A stretch of DNA of 36,156 nt from Trichomonas tenax (lineage: Eukaryota; Parabasalia; Trichomonadida; Trichomonadidae): NCBI GenBank assembly GCA_023091735.1, contig JALKBU010000508.1, forward strand, positions 1 through 36,156. Reading direction: 5' to 3'. The position numbers and the translations under genes were made by a program. Positions 28,238-36,156 of this stretch are shown piece after piece. The notes under the pieces are model-generated. The model searched no databases. It was not told where the DNA came from and was given only the letters and a program-made list of their open reading frames with translations. Within the stretch, counting starts at the first letter, position 1. Every line of letters begins with the position of its first letter.

Positions 28238-30665
28238 TTATAAAAGGATGAATACCATGTGTGAAAGAATGTAACTAATCCGATATATGTTGAAACATTG
28301 TTGTGTAGCAAAGCCTTTGCATAGAACTAAACATGTCGATGGAAGTTTGCTCGTCGATGTCAGAGATGATAGGAATGTCTTGTTGCGATTCTTGATCTCG
28401 AAACCGCAGCTCAGACTGATGCATCGAAGGAATGCGTTGTCTCCGATCGACCTGACGCAGAGAGGGATGTTGACCCAACGAAGGTTAGTGCATCCTTCGA
28501 ACGCGCTGCTGCTGATAAGCTCGACGCTGTTCGATGGGATGAAGATAGAGACAATGTTCGTGCATCTCATGAACGCGAACTTGTTGATTGTCCTCGTCGT
28601 ACCTGGGAATGAGAAGAACTTCGTTGGCGAAGTTGGGGGAAGAGGATCAGCGGAGTCATATCGTTGTCGAAAAGTGCACCTGTCAACACTCGGAAGTTGT
28701 TGCTGCTGCACGTGATCGATGAGATCAATCTGCAGTCGCGGAATTTTCCGACGCCGATACCACGAGGAGTGAGGACAGAGCCATCTGGGATGTCGATCGA
28801 TAACAAAAGACTGCATCCTCGGAATGCGTTGTTACCGATAATATGAACACTACGAGGAATGCTCATGTTGCTGATAGATGTCATGCTGAATGACTCGAAT
28901 CCGATGCTATCGACGTTCGGAGGCATAATCACTTTCGTCATTGCACTGTTCATGTAGAATGATGAATCTGAGATCGATCTCATGTTGACACACATCGACA
29001 GATCAGCGGACACGATCGAACACTCCCTGAAACATCCTTCTCCGATCGATATCAATGACGAATGTCACAGACTGAAGTTTTGTGAATCCATAGAAACAAT
29101 TTTTATCAAGAGATGTCAGATTCTTTGGAAACATGATTCATATATTGATGTTATTGGAGAATTCATTATATTTAGATTATAGAGGCTTCGGCAACCATAA
29201 AACGACTGCTTATCAATAATATTGAGAGATGTGCGAGAAAACATCGAAAGTCCATAGCAGTTGTAAAATGCCATGCTCCCAATAAATGAAATTGAACTAG
29301 GTAGATTATTGAATATCATGTTATTGCAATTGTAAAAAACAACCAGAATTCAATTTCTGAAGAACAGATTTTGGAGGAAATGTTATTGATCTCAATTTGT
29401 TGCAATCTCGAAATGCATCTGATTTAATAGTTGCAACAGTACTTAAAACATTGATATCTGTTTCTGTGTTTGGGCCAATGTATTGTTAAATTTTGTATTG
29501 CTTTTATCCATAATAAATATCTGATCATATAGGTATAAGTTTGAATTTGGTGCAAACGTTAATGTTGTATAATCGCTGCATACTTTCCCACCTAAACCTT
29601 TCAGTCCCTCAGGGAGAACAATTTCGTGTAAATTTGGGCACGACACGAAACTGCTTGCACCAATGAATGTTACATTTGCAGGAATTTCGACTTCACTGAT
29701 TGATGATTCCATAAACAATCCGTCAGGATTTGAATTAATGCCATTCGGAAGAACTACTTTTCGCAGATATTTACATGTTCTGAATAAATTTGCTTTAATC
29801 AATATGACAGAATCAGGAATAATAACTTCGATAAAATTGGAATGTGTGAAACAGTATTCTCTGATAAACGTTATTGTCGATGGGAAAGATATACATTTTG
29901 CAATTGATCCTGCAAAAGAAACACGTTCAAGCCCGACAATTTCATCAGGTATTTTTATAGTTTCAACATTTAACTTTGGAGGACAACCAATAACAGATGA
30001 CGTTGCTTTTGATATTAGCATATCGTTTTCAACATAAAAATTTGGATTGTTTGAATCAACAACGAAAGATTCTAAATTTAAATTTTCAAATGACATACTA
30101 TTAATCCGTGATACTTTTGATGTAATTAATAGAGATCTTACCTTAGTACTCACAAAGATCCAGGCACTAATCGATTCAATATTAATATCAGTAGGAAATG
30201 AAAGAGTTTGTAGATTGGAGCATCCATAAAAATGCCTTGTGACATTGAATTAACAGAAGAAGGAAAAGTGAAAGATAATAGATTTGTGTTAGAAAATGCA
30301 TAAATACCTAATGAAGCAACACCGTTTGGCAATAGAATATTAACACATTTCTTGCAATATGAGAATGCATATTGTCCAATGCTGTTTAAGCGTGTACATG
30401 AACTAAGATCAATTGATGTTAACAATGTGGAGTTATAAAAAGCATATTGTTGGATAGTTTCGAGTAATGGATTATCTTCAAACGAAAATGATATTAAAGT
30501 CGAACGACATGAAGTCATCGCATTATCTCTATCGGTTGATCCAAAAATGTATTTCGCATTTCTGTTGATTTTGAGTGTTGTGATACCACTCATTGTCGAT
30601 TGTAGGAATGATCAATCAAGTGGATACAAACCTCCATTTCCATCTCTTGTATATGATATTTAAGC
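28238..30665 (-). pseudogene. BspA-type leucine-rich repeat surface protein, decayed (copy 2)
   Basis: About 14 BspA repeats run from 30665 down to 28238, for example LTSIDLSSCTRLNSIGQYAF and FIEVIIPDSVILIKANLFR. The sense changes frame at about 30235, 29460, 29335, 29110, 29050 and 28650, and an in-frame TGA lies just before the first Met. The shift near 29335 is in a T6 run where the sense frame needs T5. The C-terminus has the Cys-rich cap and a hydrophobic end (YILSHMVFILL), like copy 1. The 28300-29050 part is GC-richer than the rest of the gene. It is a pseudogene unless several homopolymer errors are present. Confidence 0.85.
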
Positions 30666-31395
30666 TTGGGAAACAGATCAATCATTTTACAATAATAAAA
30701 AGGAGAATTATAACCTTGGAATATTTACTTTTTTATTAACTAATTCTTTATTAAGGCCCGACTTGCATCTTATGTAAACTATTCAAAAATATAACCTTAT
30801 GAGATGAAATTTTACTATTGCAAGAAGCTTAGAGAAACCTGGTGTGAATTTGAATAAAAAAAATTTATAAACCATGCTACTTCTAGGTATATGTTAGATG
30901 TCTGCGGTATCAGATTTTGATAATTTCATAATTTTTTCCAACTCAAAAAAAAAATTCTCAAAACGATGCCTTATGCTTCTTTAACATGGGGCACATTAAT
31001 TCTTATCAAATGCACTGCTTATCTCTGCCAAAGAAGCATCAGATATCATTTTTTACATGAGATAATTCGATAGTATTAAAAATGGTGATTTTGCAAAGCC
31101 TTTGTTAATGCATGCACTACCAAACGCAATGCAATATCACCATAACAAATACTAATTTAAAAACTTTTTTGTGCACTTTCGCGCCTGTATATCATTTTAA
31201 GGTTCTGATATTTGATATTTTACAATATATATACAACAATACCACAGCTTTCTTTCTAGCATGTTATGTCCATAATCCAATAACTACGTATGATTTCATT
31301 CGAAAACTTCTGCAGAAATATGCCTCGAATGGTGCCACTGGGAAAAAATCGTAATTTGATTTTGAATTTGGCCTGATTGACGAAAATCATTTGTG
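30666..31395. other. Intergenic, about 0.7 kb
   Basis: No recognised gene. An 80-codon plus frame at 31112-31354 (ending NPITTYDFIRKLLQKYASNG) has protein-like composition near its end but no family match. It could be part of the recombinase relic downstream, or chance. Confidence 0.35.
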
Positions 31396-31780
31396 TTATT
31401 TGGAAAGACAAATTTGTAACTTACCTTTGGTTATTTCTCTTTTAAATAAGTCTTCTCTTGGCACTTCACAAGTGCATTGCACAATCCAATGTTTCATTTT
31501 GCCATTGTTTTCCACTTTGCAATATTGGTTATCATCACCAGTAAACTGAACTAGCTCATTCGTTTTTTAAAATATTCAGTCCATCTTAAACATAATACAC
31601 TTTTGCAACTTTTAACCTTAAGCAAGAAAATAAATTTTAAATCAGATCCTGGTTGATCGGATGCCCCTTCATGTGTGTATCCCGGGAATCCAACATCTAG
31701 CTTCGTAATGGCGGCTTTCTAGTGCTCTGTTGTCAGTCTGCAGTGGGCTTCTTGGCACCCGATTCCTCAACATCATTCTC
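31396..31780 (-). pseudogene. Unidentified protein relic
   Basis: Minus-strand sense reads AAITKLDVGFPGYTHEGASD and DLKFIFLLKVKSCKSVLCLR, then in another frame ELVQFTGDDNQYCKVENNGK and MKHWIVQCTCEVPREDLFKR to the stop at 31396. The composition is clearly protein-like and the part from 31640 to 31780 is GC-richer than its flanks. I do not recognise the family. At least one frameshift and one in-frame stop are present. Its position beside a recombinase relic suggests cargo or part of a mobile element. Confidence 0.4.
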
Positions 31781-31952
31781 TGCTACTATATAATCGCGTT
31801 AACAATAATCCCATTAATATTGTAAGCCATTTTTCTCTATAATTTGTAGACATTTCAGAACCCAATCTTGAGTTTAGGATCATATAGTAATTTAAAATAA
31901 TTCCCTTGGAATTTGATTGTCATTTTAATAAAATATTGTGACTCGTGAAAAT

Positions 31953-32469
31953 ATGTTAAAATTGATAGAAATTTCAGCAAATGACCCGATGAAAATTGAA
32001 ATCATGGCTCTTGCAAGCTTTTTATATTAAGGCTTTTTTAGAGTTAGTGAAGGCGTATCAATTTTACATGCCAACATAAAAAAGGTTAAATGGGAGGATT
32101 TTGTTGCCAAAGTCAAAAACAGATCAAAATGGCGATTGTGTTACAGTATTTATTTCACCAGTTAACGTCCCCATATAGTCCATTTATATGGTGGGAAAAT
32201 TAAAGCTCATCAAAAGTGATGATCCAAAACTTTTTCCAAAAAGCAAAGCATCTTATCGCTATCACCTTAAGAACCTTCTGGATGAAGCGGGTCTCGATAA
32301 CAGATATTACACCCATTCATTTCTCAATTGCGCTGTATGCGAAGCCGCACAAAGTGGAGTGCCAGACTCCAAGATCCAGGCAATGGGACGCTGGAAGAGT
32401 ATGTGCTTTACTCAATATACTTGCATTGTGAAGAAAGAAGCTGCTGATAATATTTCGAATAAACTTTAA
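31953..32469 (+). pseudogene. Tyrosine recombinase, decayed
   Basis: From ATG 31953 the sense reads MALASFLY, TAA (32028-32030), GFFRVSEGVSILHANIKK (with the first catalytic Arg in FRVSE). It then shifts frame near 32085 to LPKSKTDQNGDCVTVFISPV (the beta-hairpin Lys region), meets TAG at 32176-32178 and continues to 32469 with YTHSFLNCAVCEAAQSGVPD and SKIQAMGRWKSMCFTQYTC. The box II HxxR (normally HSFR) is HSFL, so the second catalytic Arg is lost; the GRW and the putative nucleophilic Tyr remain. The pattern HSFRxG...GRWKSDxxxRY is that of eukaryotic Crypton/DIRS-type and related recombinases. Subfamily not settled. Confidence 0.75.
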
Positions 32470-32530
32470 TTTTATTTTAGTAATATTGGTGGTAGCCACA
32501 GGGTGGATACAGCCCTGCAATTTTCATGGA

Positions 32531-32777
32531 ATCCGACAAAAAAATTTTAAGTATTCAAAATTGAATTAAATTATTTTTAAACTTGTGTGAATTCAATTTT
32601 GAACGAAATTCAAATTTTATTCGATTTTTTTTTTGGATGCACACCCCCTTTTAATAAATGTCAGATTCAGTAGGGATTACGTTTGGCGCAAAAATGATTT
32701 TCGAGAAGTGCGCTAAACGCAATCCCTAGATTCAGCTATAATCTGACACAATATGTGTCACTTTTGTTTTGACGGAT
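32531..32777. mobile_element. Second TIR-like element related to the one at 13551
   Basis: The right end shares about 50 bp with the 297-bp element: a CACCC...CTTTT block, ATGTCAGATTCA, then TCACTTTT and TTGACGGAT. The left end, ATCCGACAAA at 32531, is a poorer match. Inside are two inverted repeats: TTCAAAATTGAATT (32554-32567 with 32590-32603, perfect) and a 20-bp pair with two mismatches (32671-32690 with 32709-32728, core TAGGGATT). No clear target duplication was found, so the left boundary is uncertain. Confidence 0.6.
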
Positions 32778-33055
32778 TATTAAATATCATATACAAGTGA
32801 TAGAAATGGAATTTTGTATCCACCTGATAGATCATTCCTCCAATCGGCAACGAGAGGTATCACAACACACACGATCAACAGAAAAAGATAATGCGATGAT
32901 ATAATGTTCATATTACAACTATATGTTAAATGTATGTTATAAGCAGGATTCTATCTTATTCTTAGCTCGAGATACGTACGCACCTCCGAACCCAAAATAT
33001 TATAACGCAATACTAATATTAAAAAAATTTATATTCAAACAAAAAAATAAAAATA
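32778..33055. other. Intergenic
   Basis: AT-rich spacer between the element and the 3' end of the TBC-like gene. Nothing recognised. Confidence 0.4.
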
Positions 33056-34576
33056 TTATTTGAAAGCGCCAATCATTTCATGACTCTTTTCCATCAGCAC
33101 TAATGTCGCTTCAACAATGAAATTGATGCCTCTTCTATTTAGCGCTTGATGGACTAAAACGAGTGTTGAAGGAGAATCAACTGAATCATTGATTTCTCTC
33201 AGATTACGCTCTGAAAAAGCCAAGCAAACGACAATGAAGCACATAAAGAATTCATTGATACTTCGTGAGTACATTGCTGCAGACCAAACCAGCACTAAGT
33301 CTTCATATTTGAAGAAAGAGACGAAAAGAGAACAAATGAAAGGAGAAACTTCAATTAAACCACTTTTTCTTGCTGTTATCGCTTCATGGATGTAAGGAGA
33401 GACTTTCTGGAGGAACTGTGTGATTGGCTCTACAATGATTGATGTATTTTTCATTGAAAGAGGCAATAATCGAAGAAGTTCACCCCTTAATAAAATCTTT
33501 AACATAACCCAGAAAATTATGGCTTCATATGTACCTTTTGTGACTGTATACTTATCGCAAATGCGAACAAAGGAGTCTTCAACTCTAGAATTTGAGATTC
33601 GCAAAATCACAAATAAAAGATCTAAAAGTGGAGGAATATGAGCATGAAAAGATCTTTCTATTTCACCCAATGTCATGAATACGTTGAATGTTGTCATCTG
33701 CATCGATCGAACTGACTGTGGTTGAAAATTCGACAAAAATTTTGTAGTTTTAACATAACTTGTCAAGTGATTTATGAAGTTGCAGTAAAGAGATGATCGA
33801 AGAAGCTGCGATCTTGTAAATGTATTCCATTGTGATTTTGCTTTGATGTATTTTTGTAAAAATGGGCCTTCAAACTTATCTGGTTGTGGAATATGAAGTA
33901 ATGTCAACCAGGATAAGAATAATTCATTATTTGCAATATTATGATTTTGCAATATTTTCGTAACTTGATCAAAATTTGAAGGATCAAAATCTTCTTCATA
34001 CGTAGGTCTATAGTGATCCTTTTCAATAGGCTGTGGAGTAACTGATTGCTGAAAAATTGTTATGACATTCTGAAAATCTTCGTCAGATATCGGTGGTAAT
34101 TGATTTGGCGATGAAACTTTTCTTAAATTTTTAGATGATGGTGCGAATGGTGGTAAAAAGCGTGTGATTTTGAAAAACCCAGGCAAATTCGGAGTTTCAG
34201 TTGTTAAAAACTTACTGACGAACTGTCTGATATCTTGACCAACCTCAGGACTGCTAAAAGTCAGAGATATACCGAATTCTTGAACTGGATCGTGAAAACA
34301 AATGCGTGGTGGCTCATCAATGAATGAATATTCGCAATAATATAATAAATCGATGATAACTTGTTCCCCAATCACTCTTATTGGGTTCTCCAAGACGTTT
34401 GATGGGTATAATTCCGGATTATCTAAAAGAGATCGATCATTTTCGTCAACTAAAAGAATGAAAACCGCAGCAGTGTCTGTGTATCTGAATAGCAAAGTTC
34501 CCTCTCGAGTTTTGCAGTTCGAATCAAAAAGGACTGTGTTTGGCCATTCTTTCGATTGCGCTTCAATTCGATACAT
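33056..34576 (-). CDS. Divergent TBC (Rab GAP)-like protein
   Basis: 506 residues. The N-terminal 100 residues (LLFRYTDTAAVFILLVDEND...) could be a PH-like lipid or Rab-binding module, as in TBC1D15/GYP7 proteins. The segment FLQKYIKAKSQWNTFTRSQLLRSSLYCNFINHLTSYVKTT resembles TBC motif A (QWKSxxxEQxxRN...IxxDVxRT), and YIHEAITARKSGLIEVSPFI...YEDLVLVWSAAMYS resembles the later block ending in the FxxEDxLRLWE-type helix. The arginine finger (IxxDxxR) and the glutamine finger (YxQG) are not visible, so it may bind Rabs without GAP activity. The start is the first ATG; TCACTTTT on the coding strand puts the start of transcription 14 bases upstream. Family assignment is tentative. Confidence 0.45.
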   Translation of the reverse strand: MYRIEAQSKEWPNTVLFDSNCKTREGTLLFRYTDTAAVFILLVDENDRSLLDNPELYPSNVLENPIRVIGEQVIIDLLYYCEYSFIDEPPRICFHDPVQEFGISLTFSSPEVGQDIRQFVSKFLTTETPNLPGFFKITRFLPPFAPSSKNLRKVSSPNQLPPISDEDFQNVITIFQQSVTPQPIEKDHYRPTYEEDFDPSNFDQVTKILQNHNIANNELFLSWLTLLHIPQPDKFEGPFLQKYIKAKSQWNTFTRSQLLRSSLYCNFINHLTSYVKTTKFLSNFQPQSVRSMQMTTFNVFMTLGEIERSFHAHIPPLLDLLFVILRISNSRVEDSFVRICDKYTVTKGTYEAIIFWVMLKILLRGELLRLLPLSMKNTSIIVEPITQFLQKVSPYIHEAITARKSGLIEVSPFICSLFVSFFKYEDLVLVWSAAMYSRSINEFFMCFIVVCLAFSERNLREINDSVDSPSTLVLVHQALNRRGINFIVEATLVLMEKSHEMIGAFK

Positions 34577-34584
34577 TCCTTTTG

Positions 34585-34621
34585 AAAAGTGACGGTCGGA
34601 TTTTCATATTAAAAAGTGACA
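34585..34621 (-). promoter_or_regulatory. Two initiator-like TCACTTTT sites before the TBC-like gene
   Basis: On the coding strand TCACTTTT occurs at 34592-34585 (start A at 34590, a 14-base leader) and again at 34619-34612, 27 bp further upstream, where it reads TTATGTCACTTTTT. The first is the better placed initiator. Confidence 0.45.
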
Positions 34622-34873
34622 TAAAAAACAAAGTTCGATTTTTCTTTATTTCTATTCTTTATATTAGCTTTAGCACCTAAACACAGTGAAATTTTCTATT
34701 AACACTATTCAATGGTTACGTTTTTGCAGTACTTTCGCCAGAATATAATTTGGAAGTTTTTATATGTTGAATTTTGCATTTTAAGCAGAATCTCATTCTA
34801 ATTTCAATTAATTTGATTTCATTTTGAAGATAAATATGAAGAGATTTCAATGAACTATAATTGTTTAATCGTT
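34622..34873. other. Intergenic
   Basis: AT-rich spacer between the TBC-like gene start and the 3' end of the PreA-like gene. Nothing recognised. Confidence 0.4.
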
Positions 34874-36156
34874 CTAATCAGAACGGTGGTGCCAGTTCTT
34901 CCTCTTCTCGGACTCAATGAGGTTCATAGCCTGAACTGGGCAGACGGACTGGCAAAGAGCGCAGCCGATGCACTCATCGTGGTTGACCTTCCACTTGCCG
35001 TCGACAAGGTGGATAGCCTCGACGGAGTTATCGCGGCATGAGAGAGCGCACTTGCCGCACTGGATGCAGAGGTCGTTGTTGATCTGAGCGTGGAGTGTCC
35101 AGTTGATATCAAAGGACTCACGCTGGACGACGTGCTTAGCACCATAGCCGCGCAATTCGGCGAGTGTTGGGACCTTTCTGTCCTGCTTGCAGTCGTCTGG
35201 GATTGGAACTTGGATTGGCATTGTCTTCATCTCAGAATGATGTGAGAGTCTAGCGCGGAGATCTGGGCGGCTCCATGAGTAGAGGTAGAACTGAAGGCCG
35301 GCGTTGACTTCACGAACGATATCGTATGAGTAGCGCTGGATGGCAGAGCAGAGCTGGAAGACAGAGGAGCCAGCATAAAGGTGCTGGAGGGCTGTGTAGC
35401 CAGAGCCGATGCCACCGATACCGAGGATTGGCATCTCTGGGATCTTGCCATGGACACGGGAGATCTGTCTGAGGGCGATTGGGCGAACCTGGTCACCAGA
35501 GAGACCACCGGAGAGGACGTACTTCTCCTTGCCGACCTGTGGGAGTGGTGTGCCATCTGGCCAGAACTTGGCAATGCCGGAGACTGTGTTGATCATAGCA
35601 ACACCATCAGCGCCACCATCGAGAGCAGCCTGAGCAATGTCGACTGGGTCTGTGATGTTTGGTGTGAGCTTGACGAAGAATGGAACTGTTGTAGCCTCTT
35701 TGACGTACTGTGAGATTCTCTTGACGGAGACTGGGTGTGTGCCGAGAGCCATACCGATCTTGTTCTCTGTGTCGAAGCCGCCCTTGCAGCCGCCTTCGCC
35801 GTGAACTTCGTTCGGGCAAGAAAGGTTGAGCTCAAGGGCATCAGCACCGGCCGCGATGACATCCTTGACAAGTGTCTGCCATCTTTCCTTGGAGTCGGAT
35901 GTGGCGATGGAAGCAACAAGAACGCGGTCTGGGAACTCAGCCTTGATCTTCTTGATTGTATCGAGCCAGTACTCCTCAGTGTGCTCTGTCATCATGCAGA
36001 TGTTGCAGAATGAGCCAGATGGGCCTGGGTTCTCGTCGCACTTGACGATTCTGAAGTCGTTCTCACGGATGACATCCTTTGTTGGAAGGATTGTCTTTGT
36101 GACGGCCCAACCGAAGCCGGCCTTGAAGCAGTTGCGGATGCACTCGTATGTGCCGG
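34874..36156 (-). CDS. Dihydropyrimidine dehydrogenase, PreA-type, partial
   Basis: 427 codons of the C-terminal part; the 5' end lies beyond 36156. The FMN-binding TIM barrel of the dihydroorotate/dihydropyrimidine dehydrogenase family includes DALELNLSCPNE, TTVPFFVKLTPN, DGVAMINTVSG and ILGIGGIGSGYTALQHLYAG. An extra EGGCKGGFD follows the CPN motif. A ferredoxin-like tail carries two 4Fe-4S clusters: CIQCGKCALSC and CIGCALCQSVC. The family reduces uracil and thymine with electrons from a partner subunit or fused domain; the missing N-terminus prevents deciding which. Codon use is the most GC-rich and biased in the window, suggesting high expression. Stop is TAG 34874-34876. Confidence 0.9.
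   Translation of the reverse strand, partial: GTYECIRNCFKAGFGWAVTKTILPTKDVIRENDFRIVKCDENPGPSGSFCNICMMTEHTEEYWLDTIKKIKAEFPDRVLVASIATSDSKERWQTLVKDVIAAGADALELNLSCPNEVHGEGGCKGGFDTENKIGMALGTHPVSVKRISQYVKEATTVPFFVKLTPNITDPVDIAQAALDGGADGVAMINTVSGIAKFWPDGTPLPQVGKEKYVLSGGLSGDQVRPIALRQISRVHGKIPEMPILGIGGIGSGYTALQHLYAGSSVFQLCSAIQRYSYDIVREVNAGLQFYLYSWSRPDLRARLSHHSEMKTMPIQVPIPDDCKQDRKVPTLAELRGYGAKHVVQRESFDINWTLHAQINNDLCIQCGKCALSCRDNSVEAIHLVDGKWKVNHDECIGCALCQSVCPVQAMNLIESEKRKNWHHRSD

Noticed and set aside
31112..31354. 80-codon frame as a recombinase N-terminal domain
   Set aside because: Suggestive position, but 600 bp of unrelated or opposite-strand sequence separates it from the recombinase relic, and no motif supports it.
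31396..32777. A Maverick/Polinton element
   Set aside because: No integrase of the DDE type, polymerase B, packaging ATPase or capsid sequence is present; the recombinase is of the tyrosine class.
35381..36013. Long plus-strand frames opposite the PreA-like gene
   Set aside because: Antisense shadows of a GC-biased coding sequence.
1..36156. Spliceosomal introns
   Set aside because: No match to the trichomonad 3' splice consensus ACTAACACACAG was noticed on either strand by eye, and all intact genes are complete without splicing.
1..36156. tRNA, rRNA and CRISPR loci
   Set aside because: No B-box with a cloverleaf, no rRNA segment and no spacer-separated repeats were found by eye.

Overview
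The window reads as nuclear DNA of a trichomonad (parabasalid protist). It is AT-rich apart from a few highly biased housekeeping genes. Intact genes have no introns and short 5' leaders; several have an initiator-like TCAYW element just before the ATG. Around them lie decayed copies of families typical of trichomonad genomes: BspA-type leucine-rich repeat surface proteins, ankyrin proteins, BTB/BACK-like proteins with discoidin (F5/8 C-like) tails, and Pmp-like surface proteins. I cannot fix the genus from sequence alone.

Layout. 1-2200: low complexity, probably poor assembly, plus scraps that may be transposase. 2259-2843 (-): RRM protein with a Tyr/Pro/Arg repeat tail. 3410-6483 (-): a string of BTB/BACK, discoidin and ankyrin pseudogenes. 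6801-7268 (-): ribosomal protein uS17 (RPS11), divergent from a SPO11 meiotic endonuclease (7870-9018, +). 9046-9711 (-): small secreted Cys-rich discoidin-like protein. 10523-11704 (+): WDR44-like WD40 protein. 12695-15810: no intact gene, but a Pmp-like relic, a 297-bp TIR element and a foldback element. 15811-16419 (+): ropporin/RSP11-like flagellar protein, convergent with an MCM-binding protein homologue (16556-18040, -). 18478-22553: a BspA pseudogene flanked on both sides by copies of one discoidin-like relic. 23188-24249 (+): WNK-type kinase. 24980-26240 (-): ankyrin pseudogene. 26717-28126 (+): RasGAP-like protein. 28238-30665 (-): second BspA pseudogene. 31396-32777: an unidentified relic, a dead tyrosine recombinase and a second TIR element. 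33056-34576 (-): divergent TBC-like protein. 34874-36156 (-, partial): PreA-type dihydropyrimidine dehydrogenase with a two-cluster ferredoxin tail.

The intact genes are housekeeping, signalling, flagellar and meiotic; they form no operon or single pathway. The most interesting signal is regulatory. An 11-bp motif, TTTACWTGNCA, is repeated at about 21-22 bp spacing near the RPS11/SPO11 promoter and, more loosely, before the WDR44-like gene. The same motif, together with TCACTTTT (an initiator match), lies in the terminal inverted repeats of the 297-bp element. This suggests either that the element spreads promoter modules or that it uses host promoter factors.
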